Source of the DNA: an uncultured Clostridium sp.
GTDB lineage: Bacteria; Bacillota; Clostridia; TANB77; CAG-508
DNA length: 60,284 bases
Assembly: GCA_947367845.1 (NCBI GenBank)
Contig: CANBES010000010.1
Coordinates: 1 to 60,284 of the forward strand
Direction: 5' to 3'
Made by a program: the position numbers and the translations under genes. Shown piece after piece: positions 43,583 to 52,977 of the stretch (positions within the stretch are counted from its first letter, which is position 1; each line of letters begins with the position of its first letter). The notes under the pieces are model-generated. The model did no database searches. It saw nothing but the letters and a program-made list of their open reading frames with translations, and was not told where the DNA came from.

Positions 43583-44572
43583 CTATATAATTACTAATCC
43601 GATTATGCACAATATTAATGTAATAATGCTAAATATAATTACTACTTTGCTTTCTTTCCAACCTGATAATTCAAAGTGATGGTGTAATGGTGCCATTTTG
43701 AAAATTCTTTTCCCTGTTTTTTTGAAATATGCAACTTGTATAATAACTGATAAAGTTTCTAGTACTGGTATTAATGCTATTACTATTAGTAATATAGGAA
43801 GTTTTAAGTATAATGCAATAGCTGAAATTACTCCACCCAATAATAGTGAACCTGTATCTCCCATAAATACTTTTGCTGGGTGCAAATTAAACATTAAGAA
43901 TCCTAAAACTGCACCTATCACAATGCTTCCAAACATTGATACTTCTGGCATTCCAAATCTTATTCCTATAATCGTTAAACATGTAATGATAATTGCGCTA
44001 ACACTTGATGCTAATCCGTCAATTCCGTCTGTTAGGTTTATTGCATTTGTAGTTGCAAGTATTACTACTATCGCAAATGGTATATAAATAAATATCGGTA
44101 TTGCAATATACTCTCTTAAAATCGGTATATATGTTTCAGTCCCAATATGTAATCCATAAACTAAATATATTACATATGCTACTGATATTATCAGTAATCC
44201 TAGCATTTTATAGCTTGGCTTTAAACCTTCTGTATTTTTTAATACTAATTTTTTAAAGTCATCTATAAATCCTATTAGTCCAAAACCTATTGTTAATAAT
44301 AAAATTGGTAATAGTTTGTTTGCTATTTCACTTTGCCCATTAGCACCTAGAAAAATGTATGTTCCTGTAACTACTATTAACATTGTTATTATCATTATTA
44401 TTCCACCCATTGTAGGTGTTCCCTGTTTCTTTAAATGAGATTGTGGTCCGTCATCTCTTTCTATTTGTCCTACTTTTAGTTTTTTAAGTATTGGTATTAT
44501 AATAATTCCTAAGATAACTGATGTTATGAACGATATTATTAATGTTGTTGTTTCTGCTTTCAAATTTACCAA
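43583..44572 (-). CDS. mraY: Phospho-MurNAc-pentapeptide transferase
   Basis: Forms lipid I. It shows the HLKKQGTPTMGG motif, the Asp cluster in GFIDDFKK, NAINLTDGIDGLASSV and APLHHHFE. Ten membrane segments lie in 329 residues. The start is TTG at 44572 or, with better RBS spacing, TTG at 44563. It follows murE directly; murF is absent here. Confidence 0.96.
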   Translation of the reverse strand: MVNLKAETTTLIISFITSVILGIIIIPILKKLKVGQIERDDGPQSHLKKQGTPTMGGIIMIITMLIVVTGTYIFLGANGQSEIANKLLPILLLTIGFGLIGFIDDFKKLVLKNTEGLKPSYKMLGLLIISVAYVIYLVYGLHIGTETYIPILREYIAIPIFIYIPFAIVVILATTNAINLTDGIDGLASSVSAIIITCLTIIGIRFGMPEVSMFGSIVIGAVLGFLMFNLHPAKVFMGDTGSLLLGGVISAIALYLKLPILLIVIALIPVLETLSVIIQVAYFKKTGKRIFKMAPLHHHFELSGWKESKVVIIFSIITLILCIIGLVII

Positions 44573-44585
44573 ACCTTTCCTTTGT

Positions 44586-46058
44586 TTATTTCATTTCTTC
44601 TATCAATTTTCTGACTATAATTCTTTCGTCAAAAGAGTGCTTTACCCCATTAATTTCTTGATATGGCTCATGTCCTTTCCCTGCAAGTACTACAATGTCA
44701 CGTTTTGTTGCCATTTTAATTGCTTTTTTAATTGCTTCTGTTCTATCTACAACTACACTGTATTTTCCTTTTGTTTTCTTTATTCCTTCTTCTATTTCAT
44801 TTACAATTGCTTGTGGATCTTCTGTTCTTGGATTGTCTGATGTTATAAATGTGAAATCTGCAATCCTTCCTGATATTTCTCCCATTATTGGTCTTTTACT
44901 AGTATCTCTATCTCCACCACAGCCAAATACACTTATCACTCTTCCCCTTGTATAGCTTTTTACTGCTTGTAATATGTTTTGTAAACTTTCTGGTGAGTGT
45001 GCATAATCTATCATTATTGGTATTTCTAGTTTGTTATCTACTAGTTCTGACCTTCCTGGTACTCTTACTTCAAGTAATGCTTCTTTTATTTTTTCTCCTG
45101 GTATTCCTAACTTTTGAGCTACACATATTGCTGCTAATGAGTTGTAAACACTAAATCTTCCTGGTATTCCTGTCTTTACTCTTTCGTTTCTGTCTGTTAA
45201 TTTTACTTTAAAGTCTACATATGAGTTTGTTATTGTTATATCCCTTGCAACAACATTTGCAAAATTGTCAATTCCATATGTTGTTATATTGTTGTTTGGA
45301 AATAGTTTTACCATTTTTACACCTTTTAGGTCATCTGTATTTACGATTCCTGTTTTGCACATTTCAAATAGTTTTGCTTTTGAATTGAAGTAATCTTCCA
45401 TATCTGGATGCTCGTTTGGGCTGATGTGGTCTTCTGAAAAGTTTGTAAATAATACTATGTCAAATTCACATCCATCTACTCTGTGTAGTTTTAAACTTTG
45501 TGATGATACTTCCATTACTACAACTTCTACGCCTTCTTCTACCATTTTGCTAAATATTTGTTGTAGTTCACAGCTTTCTGGTGTTGTTCTATCACTGTCT
45601 TTTAGCTTTTTTCCATTTATGTATGTTGCTATTGTTCCTATTAGCCCTACTTTTTTCCCTGCTTTTTCTAGTATTTCTTTTATCATAAATGTTGTTGTTG
45701 TTTTTCCTTTTGTTCCTGTTACTCCTATTAGTTTGAATTTTCTTGATGGGTTTCCATAGAAGTTACTTGAACATATTGCTAGTGCTTCTCTTGTGTCTTT
45801 TGCCATTACTATTGTTGTTTCTGCTGGTACTTTTATTTCTTTTAGGTTGCATCCTTCTTGTATTATTATTGCTGTTGCTCCTGCCTCTATTGCGTTTTCT
45901 ATATATTTGTGTCCATCTGTTGCAAATCCCTTTATTGCAACAAATACGTATCCTTCTTCTATTTCTTTTGAGTTACTACTTATTCCTTTTATTTCGATGT
46001 CTAAGTTTCCTTTTGCTTTTAACCCTTCTAACCCTACTAATATTTCTTTTAGTTTCAT
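44586..46058 (-). CDS. murE: UDP-MurNAc-tripeptide synthetase, probably meso-DAP adding
   Basis: ATP-dependent ligase: VTGTKGKTTTTFMIKEIL (P-loop), the central domain with FTNFSEDHISPNEHPDMEDY, and the C-terminal ITSDNPRTEDPQAI. The DNPR motif is the known marker for meso-diaminopimelate specificity. It has 490 residues. First gene of the distal dcw block, behind GGAAGAG. Confidence 0.95.
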   Translation of the reverse strand: MKLKEILVGLEGLKAKGNLDIEIKGISSNSKEIEEGYVFVAIKGFATDGHKYIENAIEAGATAIIIQEGCNLKEIKVPAETTIVMAKDTREALAICSSNFYGNPSRKFKLIGVTGTKGKTTTTFMIKEILEKAGKKVGLIGTIATYINGKKLKDSDRTTPESCELQQIFSKMVEEGVEVVVMEVSSQSLKLHRVDGCEFDIVLFTNFSEDHISPNEHPDMEDYFNSKAKLFEMCKTGIVNTDDLKGVKMVKLFPNNNITTYGIDNFANVVARDITITNSYVDFKVKLTDRNERVKTGIPGRFSVYNSLAAICVAQKLGIPGEKIKEALLEVRVPGRSELVDNKLEIPIMIDYAHSPESLQNILQAVKSYTRGRVISVFGCGGDRDTSKRPIMGEISGRIADFTFITSDNPRTEDPQAIVNEIEEGIKKTKGKYSVVVDRTEAIKKAIKMATKRDIVVLAGKGHEPYQEINGVKHSFDERIIVRKLIEEMK

Positions 46059-46232
46059 TTTTAATCTCTTCCTTTCGATTATTAATAATTGTTGAATTGC
46101 AAATTTTTGCTATTCGACATTTCATATTATATAACTATTTTCTTGTTTTGTATAGGTTTTCTTTGTAAGTTTTTTTATTTATTATAGTTTATTAGGCGTT
46201 GGAAGATTTATTACTATTTTAATTTGTTATAA

Positions 46233-46265
46233 GCATAAAAAATAGACACAAAAAAATGTGCCTAT
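46233..46265 (-). terminator. Intrinsic terminator after rubredoxin
   Basis: On the minus strand ATAGGCACA pairs with TGTGTCTAT (one G-U) around a T-rich loop, then a T-run follows. It separates the rubredoxin/fprA unit from murE. Confidence 0.75.
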
Positions 46266-46270
46266 AATTA

Positions 46271-46408
46271 TTATTCTTCAACTTTCTCAAATAAGTCTTT
46301 ACCTACACCACATAAAGGGCAAGTCCAATCATCTGGTAAATCTTCAAACTTAACACCTTCTGCTTCTTCATCATAAACATATCCACACACTGTACATACA
46401 TATTTCAT
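46271..46408 (-). CDS. Rubredoxin
   Basis: Forty-five residues, [18 protein letters not shown] to the end, with the CxxC pairs CTVC and CPLC that bind one iron. ATG at 46408 follows GGGAGGTGAGTAGA, 19 bases after fprA. It is the electron donor expected for the flavodiiron protein. Confidence 0.96.
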   Translation of the reverse strand: MKYVCTVCGYVYDEEAEGVKFEDLPDDWTCPLCGVGKDLFEKVEE

Positions 46409-46427
46409 TCTACTCACCTCCCTTAAC

Positions 46428-47579
46428 CTACACAAACTGTTCTGCTAATTCTTCAAGTTTATTTACTGTTTCATCATTCATTGTAGTCTTTATTGTAATT
46501 ATTGGCTCACAAATTGATATATCTTTCATATCTTTTAAAATCTCTTGCATATGTTTTGCAGCCATTGGTGCCCAAGAGCCATTTTCAATTAATCCTACTT
46601 TTCTATTTTGATAATTTTTAGCTTTTAAATGTCTCAAAAATTTTTCTGTTGTTGGAAATAATCCAGCATCATATGTTGGAGATGCAATTATCATTTTATC
46701 ATATCTAAATGCATCTTCTATAACTTCTGCCATATCTGCTCTTGACAAGTCGCTTACTACTACATTTTCTACACCTTTTTCTCTTAACATTTCAGCTAAT
46801 TTTTCTACTGCTTTTCCTGTGTTTCCATGTATTGAATTATACGCAATAAGTACTCCTTCGTCTTCTGGCTTATAACTACTCCAAATATCATATTTATTAA
46901 TATAGTACTCTAAATTTTCTGTTAATATCGGTCCATGTAATGGGCATATTGTTTTTATTTCTAAGTTTGCCGCTTTTTTCAATATTGCTTGTACTTGCAT
47001 TCCGTATTTTCCTACTATGTTGAAATAATATCTTCTTGCCTCACAAGCCCAATCTTCTTCTACGTCTAATGCCCCAAATTTTCCAAATCCATCTGCTGAA
47101 AATAATACTTTTTCTGTTTGGTCATATGTGAACATTACTTCTGGCCAGTGTACCATTGGTGCCATTACAAATGTTAGTTTATGCTCTCCTAAGCTTATTT
47201 CGTCGCCTTCTTTTACGATTATTAGTTTTTCTGATAGGTCTTTATTTATGAATTGTGGCAACATATCTGCTGCTTTTTTGCTTAATATTATTTTCATTTC
47301 TGGATATTTTTCTACTAGTATGTTTATTCCTGCTGAATGATCTGGCTCTAAGTGTGATACTACAAGATATGCTGGTTTTGTTTCTCCTAGTTCTTTTTCC
47401 ATATTGTTTATCCATTCACTTACTGCTCTTTTGTCTACTGTGTCCATTATTGTTGTCTTTTCATCTTGTATTATATATGAATTGTATGATACTCCATTTG
47501 GAATTATATATTGACTTTCAAATAAATCTAGTGTTTTGTCGTTTACTCCTATGTATTTTATTTTGTCTGTTATTTGCAT
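46428..47579 (-). CDS. fprA: Flavodiiron protein (A-type flavoprotein)
   Basis: Reduces O2 and/or NO, protecting anaerobes. A metallo-beta-lactamase-like domain (HLEPDHSAG, the H-x-E-x-D-H iron ligands at about residues 82-87) is followed by a flavodoxin domain ([37 protein letters not shown]). The length of 383 residues is typical. It lies with rubredoxin inside the interrupted dcw cluster. Confidence 0.95.
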   Translation of the reverse strand: MQITDKIKYIGVNDKTLDLFESQYIIPNGVSYNSYIIQDEKTTIMDTVDKRAVSEWINNMEKELGETKPAYLVVSHLEPDHSAGINILVEKYPEMKIILSKKAADMLPQFINKDLSEKLIIVKEGDEISLGEHKLTFVMAPMVHWPEVMFTYDQTEKVLFSADGFGKFGALDVEEDWACEARRYYFNIVGKYGMQVQAILKKAANLEIKTICPLHGPILTENLEYYINKYDIWSSYKPEDEGVLIAYNSIHGNTGKAVEKLAEMLREKGVENVVVSDLSRADMAEVIEDAFRYDKMIIASPTYDAGLFPTTEKFLRHLKAKNYQNRKVGLIENGSWAPMAAKHMQEILKDMKDISICEPIITIKTTMNDETVNKLEELAEQFV

Positions 47580-47785
47580 TTCTATTCTTCCTTTCGTTAT
47601 CGTTTTTGTCTATGGTTTCACTCTCTACTAAATATAATATTTTTCCAATAAATAGTCAATATGTAATCGACAGTTTTTCGGAATATTATATGCATCTATT
47701 AACTAAAAAATCACTTTTCCTATAAAATCCCTTGAAAAATATTCAAAAAAATATTATTATATAAGTATCAAATGAAAGAAATGAG

Positions 47786-48688
47786 ATGGTACAAATGATG
47801 TCAGATAATGATTTTAAAAAACAAACAGAAAACTTAAAAAGCAATTTAAATAAAATAATTAGTGCTGAAAAAGAAAAACTAGAAATTTTACTAGAATGCC
47901 TAAAAGACTTGAATACTATTATTCAAGAAGAGGATAACTTTAATAATCCAACTGAATTAATAGATTTATTAAGCAATATTAAATCAAACCTAGACAATTC
48001 AAGAACTAACATCTCAACTTTTGAAAATGTCATTCAGAACTTAGATACTTCTCTTTTAAAATCCAATAAAAAAGATACTATTTCTGAAATTGGGCAATCA
48101 AGCAATGAAACAAATATTGAACCTGACACTGTGCCAACACCTTCCGCAACAATCGAAACTGACATCATAAATTCAAGTGATAAACCAGTTGTTGAACCTG
48201 AGCAAAATCAAGTTGTAAAAATGTTTGAACAAAATTCTACTGTCCCTGAAAACAATGGTTTAAACTCTAATTTAAAAACAGAAATCTGCGATAATAATAC
48301 TCTTTTAATTTCTGAAATCCAAAATAAAGTTTTACTTCCATTTTCTGTTGCTGAACTAGAAAAAGAGTTAGAAGAAAATACAAATTACACAGATTTACAA
48401 GATATCATAGATACAAAATATACTATTCCATTAGATAAATACAAAAATGCTGCACTTGCAAGATTTAAAGAAGCTTATAATTTAATGAGAAAAAAAGAAA
48501 ATGCTTCTATTGCTAGTAGCTTAGATTTAGCCCTAGAACTTACTTTTAACAATTTACTTAATCCTGCTATTATTACAGCCTGCAAAAACATAGATGAACT
48601 TGATATTTATCTTGATTATTTAAGTTCAAATGAACTTGATAAGTTTGATATTTTTGAAATTAAATATGAAATGTTACCAACTAAATAG
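47786..48688 (+). CDS. Hypothetical protein with N-terminal coiled coil
   Basis: Not recognised. Residues about 10-95 are a charged helical/coiled-coil region; about 100-180 is a low-complexity Ser/Thr/Pro/Glu linker. The C-terminal 110 residues (VLLPFSVAELEKELEENTNYTDLQDIIDTKYTIPLDKYKNAALARFKEAYNLMRKKE) look like a folded helical domain. No signal peptide or membrane segment is present. The start may be 47786, 47795 or 47798. It is the only plus-strand gene inside the interrupted dcw region. Confidence 0.65.
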   Translation: MVQMMSDNDFKKQTENLKSNLNKIISAEKEKLEILLECLKDLNTIIQEEDNFNNPTELIDLLSNIKSNLDNSRTNISTFENVIQNLDTSLLKSNKKDTISEIGQSSNETNIEPDTVPTPSATIETDIINSSDKPVVEPEQNQVVKMFEQNSTVPENNGLNSNLKTEICDNNTLLISEIQNKVLLPFSVAELEKELEENTNYTDLQDIIDTKYTIPLDKYKNAALARFKEAYNLMRKKENASIASSLDLALELTFNNLLNPAIITACKNIDELDIYLDYLSSNELDKFDIFEIKYEMLPTK

Positions 48689-48713
48689 AGGACTGATTTA
48701 TCAGTCCTCTTTT
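48688..48713. terminator. Bidirectional terminator
   Basis: GAGGACTGAT and ATCAGTCCTC form a perfect stem followed by TTTTATT, between the coiled-coil gene and the GLUG-repeat gene. Confidence 0.85.
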
Positions 48714-48714
48714 A

Positions 48715-50421
48715 TTATTGCCAATTTAATATTGGATAATTGTTGTTCACTCCACTAGTCCATTTAAATACTGTTCCTAATGTAGTTGCAAATGACTGTT
48801 GTTGCATTTGTGCTTTTGTTCTTGAAATAGTAGTATTTGCAACATTCGATGTAGCTGAATTAGCTGTTGTACTTAAATAATATGAATTAGTATATTTTAA
48901 TGACGCTGATGCTGCTGTGTATCCAACTAAACCACCTTTATTTGCTGCTGTTCCTGATGATATTGTTCCAGCAGAATATGAATTAGTAATAGTTGTTGTT
49001 CCTGCTCTATGACGTGCTAAAAGTCCACCTGCATAAGTACCTGTTGCAGTTGCAGTTACAGTTCCTACATTATAACTAGAAGTAATGTTAAGCGTTCCAT
49101 TTGTAGAACTTATAAGTCCACCTACATTTTGATTTCCCTTAATTGTACCACTATTAAAACATTGAATGATATTTACAGTTCCTGTGGCACTACTATTCTT
49201 TACCGCAAGTCCTGCTGTACCATTATTCGTATCACTAGCTGCAGTTGTTACTGATGTTATATTTGCTGTGTTACGACATCTTTCCATAGTTACTGTTGCT
49301 CTATATACTAGACCAATCATTCCTGCTGTTGCAGAGCCACCAGTAATACTTGCTGCATTCCAGCAATCTGTAAGTGTAAGATTTGCATCAGTCCATGCAG
49401 TTCCAACTATTCCACCATTAGAAAAATCGTTAACGCTACATTCTACTGTTGCCCAATTTTGGCAATCTGCAATGTTACATCTTCCATATACCCACCCAGC
49501 TATACTTGATGAGTCTCCTGCTGATTTAATTGTTCCATTCATTCTTAATCCTTTTATAGTTGCACCTTCTAAACTATTGAATAATGCTACTGGTTTTCCT
49601 ACTCTAGAACCTGTGGTAGTATTAATATATAAATTTCTAATTGCTTTTCCATTACCTTCATAAGTTCCTCTAAATGGCTTATAATTGCTCGCACCTGTAA
49701 ATGTTCCTATCCCTATAAATCCAGTACCAGTTGTCGTTTCTTTCAAGATTGTGTTTCCATCATTTGCATTTTCATTTAAATTTCCTAAACTTGTATCGTT
49801 TGAATTATAATATGAAGTTGAAAGACTAAAATCTAAATCGTCAATTTGTTTTATCACCTTAGATGTACTTTCTCCTTGGTTTGAAACTTCTTGTGCAAAT
49901 CTTACTAAATCTTCTACTTTATACACCAAATATGGATTTGCTGCTGTACCTAGCCCAGATCTACTTATTCCATTTTTCACAACATTAGTAATAGTTCCCA
50001 TTAATTTCACTTTTATACTATTATTTGTAGTCGCATATGGAGCTGTAATATTTACAACTAAATCATATTGACCAGCTGTAAGACCAGATACCATTGCCTT
50101 TGTTAAAGCCAAATTTGATAAAACTTTCGTTTCTCCTGCTGGAATTTCAAATGTTGTTACTTGTTTACTATTAAAAGTTATATTTCCAGATATTGCATAG
50201 TTATTGTTATTTTTTACAGTTGCCGATAATTTATCTACATCAATATCATATACCTCTTTTGTTTCTCCTGTAATATCTACACTAAATGGAGCAGTTGACA
50301 AATTAGTTTCAAAGTTTCTAGTAAGTATATACTGTGCATACAGTTCTTGTGCTGTAAATATTAACAATACTAATAAACTAATATATAAAATTCTTTTTAA
50401 CATATTTTCTTTATATATCAC
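48715..50421 (-). CDS. Secreted GLUG-repeat (beta-helix) adhesin-like protein
   Basis: A signal-like helix (LKRILYISLLVLLIFTAQELYA) is followed by a TasA-like or Ig-like domain (about 30-145, SVDITGETKEVYDIDVDKL). Many GLUG-type units follow (GGIVGTAWTDANLTLTDCWNAASITGG, AGLAVKNSSATGTVNIIQCFNSGTIKG, GGLLARHRAGTTTITNSYSAGTIS). It has 568 residues and no sortase motif. Last gene of the SipW/TasA-like cluster, so it is a candidate tip or matrix adhesin. Confidence 0.78.
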   Translation of the reverse strand: MIYKENMLKRILYISLLVLLIFTAQELYAQYILTRNFETNLSTAPFSVDITGETKEVYDIDVDKLSATVKNNNNYAISGNITFNSKQVTTFEIPAGETKVLSNLALTKAMVSGLTAGQYDLVVNITAPYATTNNSIKVKLMGTITNVVKNGISRSGLGTAANPYLVYKVEDLVRFAQEVSNQGESTSKVIKQIDDLDFSLSTSYYNSNDTSLGNLNENANDGNTILKETTTGTGFIGIGTFTGASNYKPFRGTYEGNGKAIRNLYINTTTGSRVGKPVALFNSLEGATIKGLRMNGTIKSAGDSSSIAGWVYGRCNIADCQNWATVECSVNDFSNGGIVGTAWTDANLTLTDCWNAASITGGSATAGMIGLVYRATVTMERCRNTANITSVTTAASDTNNGTAGLAVKNSSATGTVNIIQCFNSGTIKGNQNVGGLISSTNGTLNITSSYNVGTVTATATGTYAGGLLARHRAGTTTITNSYSAGTISSGTAANKGGLVGYTAASASLKYTNSYYLSTTANSATSNVANTTISRTKAQMQQQSFATTLGTVFKWTSGVNNNYPILNWQ

Positions 50422-51025
50422 TTTTATCTTTATTCTCCTCCATTTCTATTCTTTTTTGGTGTCTTACAATTTCCTTATTTTCTTTATTTTTTATATGTAT
50501 TTCTCTTATAAACAATAGTATAATTACAACAATTATTCCAATTCGTGTTTGTAAATTCCTTATTACATATCCAACTTTAGGAATTTTAAATAAATATCTG
50601 CCCATTATTTCTTCATATTGAACTAACTCTTCATCAGGGCTGTTATTATTATCTCCTTTTGTTTCATAAAGTACTTGTCCGTCTTGCTCTACTATTTTAT
50701 TTATTCTATGTGTTATAACCTGTTCTTCTTTGTAAAACGATATAATGTCCCCTTGTTCTAATTCGTTTTGTTCTACTTGTATGCTAAATATCATATCATT
50801 TATATCTAATGCTGGCATCATACTTCCAGATATTACAATAAAACTATTTATTTGAAAACCCGCATTTCTTTCAGAAAAATTTCCCCATATTACTATTAAA
50901 AAATAGATAGATAATATTGCTAATAAAAAATATATAATGATACTTTTAAAAAGGCTTCTTCTGTTTTTCTTTTTCATTTTTTTATCAATATTATCATTTG
51001 TAAATTTTTTTAGTTTATTTTTCAT
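50411..51025 (-). CDS. SipW-like (ER-type) signal peptidase I
   Basis: Ser-His type signal peptidase. The catalytic Ser is in VISGSMMPALD, His in QVITHRINKIV, and the Asp box is TKGDNNNSPDEE. An N-terminal helix (about 28-48) and a C-terminal one (about 160-178) anchor it in 204 residues. It lies between TasA-like and GLUG genes, so it probably matures the fibre subunits. A second paralogue is at 53677. Confidence 0.9.
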   Translation of the reverse strand: MKNKLKKFTNDNIDKKMKKKNRRSLFKSIIIYFLLAILSIYFLIVIWGNFSERNAGFQINSFIVISGSMMPALDINDMIFSIQVEQNELEQGDIISFYKEEQVITHRINKIVEQDGQVLYETKGDNNNSPDEELVQYEEIMGRYLFKIPKVGYVIRNLQTRIGIIVVIILLFIREIHIKNKENKEIVRHQKRIEMEENKDKSDI

Positions 51026-51031
51026 AATTTA

Positions 51032-51557
51032 CTATACCTTTATCCGCTTTTGTGTTGCCACTAAATTAATTGTATATTTTAAGCTCATTCCTGCAAATTT
51101 AGAGTCATTATTACTTTTATCCCATTTTAATGTTAATCTATAATTAGTTGTTACTTGACTTCCATATGGTAATTCAATTTCTGGTGTTTTTCCATTTGTT
51201 AAACTGATTTTTTCTCCTGTTGTTAAATTTTGAAGTTCTACTACTAATGGTGAATTTGTTGCTGTTGTTTTTATTTCTAAATAATATTTCATCAACACTT
51301 CATTTGTATTTATTTCATCATAATTCGCCACACTAAAGTCATATGTTTTTGTATCTCCGTGGTAATAAGTTTGCTTCTGTGTATACTGCTTTATTGTTGT
51401 TTAGTGTCAATGCTGTTTTGGCAATTACATCAGTATCTGAAGATGCACCACTTAAATATCTTGAATTCGTTTTACCTATTGAAAAGATTATTATTAGAAA
51501 GATTAAGCTAATAATTACAAATCGTAATTTATTAAATTTGATTTTCTCTTTTTGCAT
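51032..51557 (-). CDS. TasA/camelysin-like fibre subunit, with a +1 frameshift at CGG
   Basis: A signal-like helix (LRFVIISLIFLIIIFSIG) leads into SRYLSGASSDTDVIAKTALTL. The first frame ends ...LLPRRYKNI. The codon at 51359-51357 is CGG; dropping its C gives LLPGDTKTYDFSVANYDE, the usual continuation of a TasA-type domain, and reads to LVATQKRIKV at 51032. The corrected length is 174 residues. The penultimate-region CGG (51046) would, if also shifted, give Gly and an immediate TAA. The start directly follows the preceding gene's stop. Confidence 0.8.
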
Positions 51558-52173
51558 CTATTCATCTCCTAACTTTTGTTTTACTATTGCATTCACAGTA
51601 ATTTTTAAACTTTCTGCAGTAAACTCTGGATTTTCTATTTCTGCTGTCCAACTCCAATATATTTTTATATTGCAATTATCTTCTGCTGTAAATTTTGTTG
51701 TCTCTCCATTTACTTCCTTTAAAATTTTTTCTCCGCTAATTGTATTATTTTCTATAGTGTTTATTGCTCCATCATTTATTGAATATCCTGTTATTTGCAA
51801 GTTTATTCCATTTTTTTCCAAGATACTTATATCTATTTCTAATTTGTAGTCTATTGAAACTTCTGTATTACTTAAGTCTAATATTATTTCAAAATATCCG
51901 ATTACTATCTGGTGCAATTTTATTATTTTCAGTTTGTGCTCCTACTGTTTGTTGATTATTGTTTAGTAAAAATGTATTGCTCGTTTCTATATTTTCATTG
52001 TTAATTTTTATTTCCCATGCTGCTATTGATATATTCGCTTTTGTTGTTCCTATCGAACCATATTTTGATAGTGTCATATTAAAACATAAAAAGAGAATTA
52101 TAAATGTATAAAATAACAAAAAGTTGCTTAGCCTTTTTTTTCTAATTTTCTTATATTGCTTGTTATCTAACAT
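51558..52173 (-). CDS. TasA/camelysin-like fibre subunit, with a +1 frameshift at CGG
   Basis: The N-terminal helix LSNFLLFYTFIILFLCFNMTLSKY and AAWEIKINNENIE lead to NKIAPDSN, where the frame meets CGG (51900-51898) and would stop after two codons. Dropping the C gives IAPDSNGYFEIILDLSNTEVSIDYKLEI, the classic IAPGxxGxFxI pattern of the TasA family, and reads to 51558. The corrected length is 204 residues. A separate start for the second part would begin inside this conserved core. Confidence 0.82.
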
Positions 52174-52190
52174 TTATAATCCTCCTTTCT

Positions 52191-52886
52191 TTAGTATTGT
52201 TCTGCATACATTCCTATAAATAGTTTATAATTCACTTCTATGTTTTCGCCAACTTCTGTATCATTATCGCCTTCAAACCAACGCCAATCTAGAGTATATG
52301 TATCATAAGAATTATTCGCAAGTAATATTCCTATTCTTTGTAATTCTTCTGCTTTAACCCAATTGTCGCTATCTCCTATAATATATTTTCCTCTTAATTT
52401 TAATCTGTAACGCATATTTATATTGTAATTATTTTCTTCGCTCATTACTAAATTGTATTTTATATTGAATTCATTTCCATTTCTTACAATAAACTTATAT
52501 GAATTTTGGCTCGTTGGTGCTATTTTGTTGTCTGCAATATGAAATGATGAGTGTTTAAATATTTTCGCTTCATTGTTTTTATACACAATGTCATCATCAT
52601 ATATTACAACTTGATTTGTTTCCATTTTCTGATTTTCTTTAAAATTGTTTACAAATTTTTCGTTTATATCATTTGCTATGTTATTATTTGTCTCACTATT
52701 ATTGTCATTATTGTTGTCATATCCAAAATGCAAGTCAAAAATATCAACATATCCAGTTGGTATAAAGTTATTTAATTTCCCCATTTTTTCTATTATTAAA
52801 AATAATATTAGAATTATTACCATAATAATAAAAAAAGTCTCAATGATATTTCTATCTTTCTTTTGCTTTAGTTCATTTTCTTGCAT
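52191..52886 (-). CDS. TasA-like exported protein
   Basis: A single N-terminal membrane helix (about 15-33) is followed by an Asn/Asp-rich linker. A TasA-like domain follows: FHIADNKIAPTSQNSYKFIVRNGNEFNIKYNLVM, then YTLDWRWFEGDNDTEVG. The length is 231 residues. The first helix has no clear AxA-type cleavage site, so it may stay membrane anchored, as an assembly or anchor subunit. Second subunit gene of the cluster. Confidence 0.72.
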   Translation of the reverse strand: MQENELKQKKDRNIIETFFIIMVIILILFLIIEKMGKLNNFIPTGYVDIFDLHFGYDNNNDNNSETNNNIANDINEKFVNNFKENQKMETNQVVIYDDDIVYKNNEAKIFKHSSFHIADNKIAPTSQNSYKFIVRNGNEFNIKYNLVMSEENNYNINMRYRLKLRGKYIIGDSDNWVKAEELQRIGILLANNSYDTYTLDWRWFEGDNDTEVGENIEVNYKLFIGMYAEQY

Positions 52887-52917
52887 TATTACAATTCTCC
52901 TTTTATTTTATAACTTT

Positions 52918-52975
52918 CAGCTAAACAAATATTTATATAATTTGCTTAGCTGAGAGTTATAAAAACTCTCATTTG
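52918..52975 (-). promoter_or_regulatory. Nested hairpins downstream of the first TasA-like gene
   Basis: On the minus strand GAGAGTttttataACTCTC is followed by a larger stem (AACTCTCAGCTAAGCAAAT with its partner ATTTGTTTAGCTGAAAGTT) sharing the ACTCTC arm. No T-run follows. Mutually exclusive stems could tune expression of the distal genes or protect the tasA-like mRNA. Confidence 0.6.
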
Positions 52976-52977
52976 TT

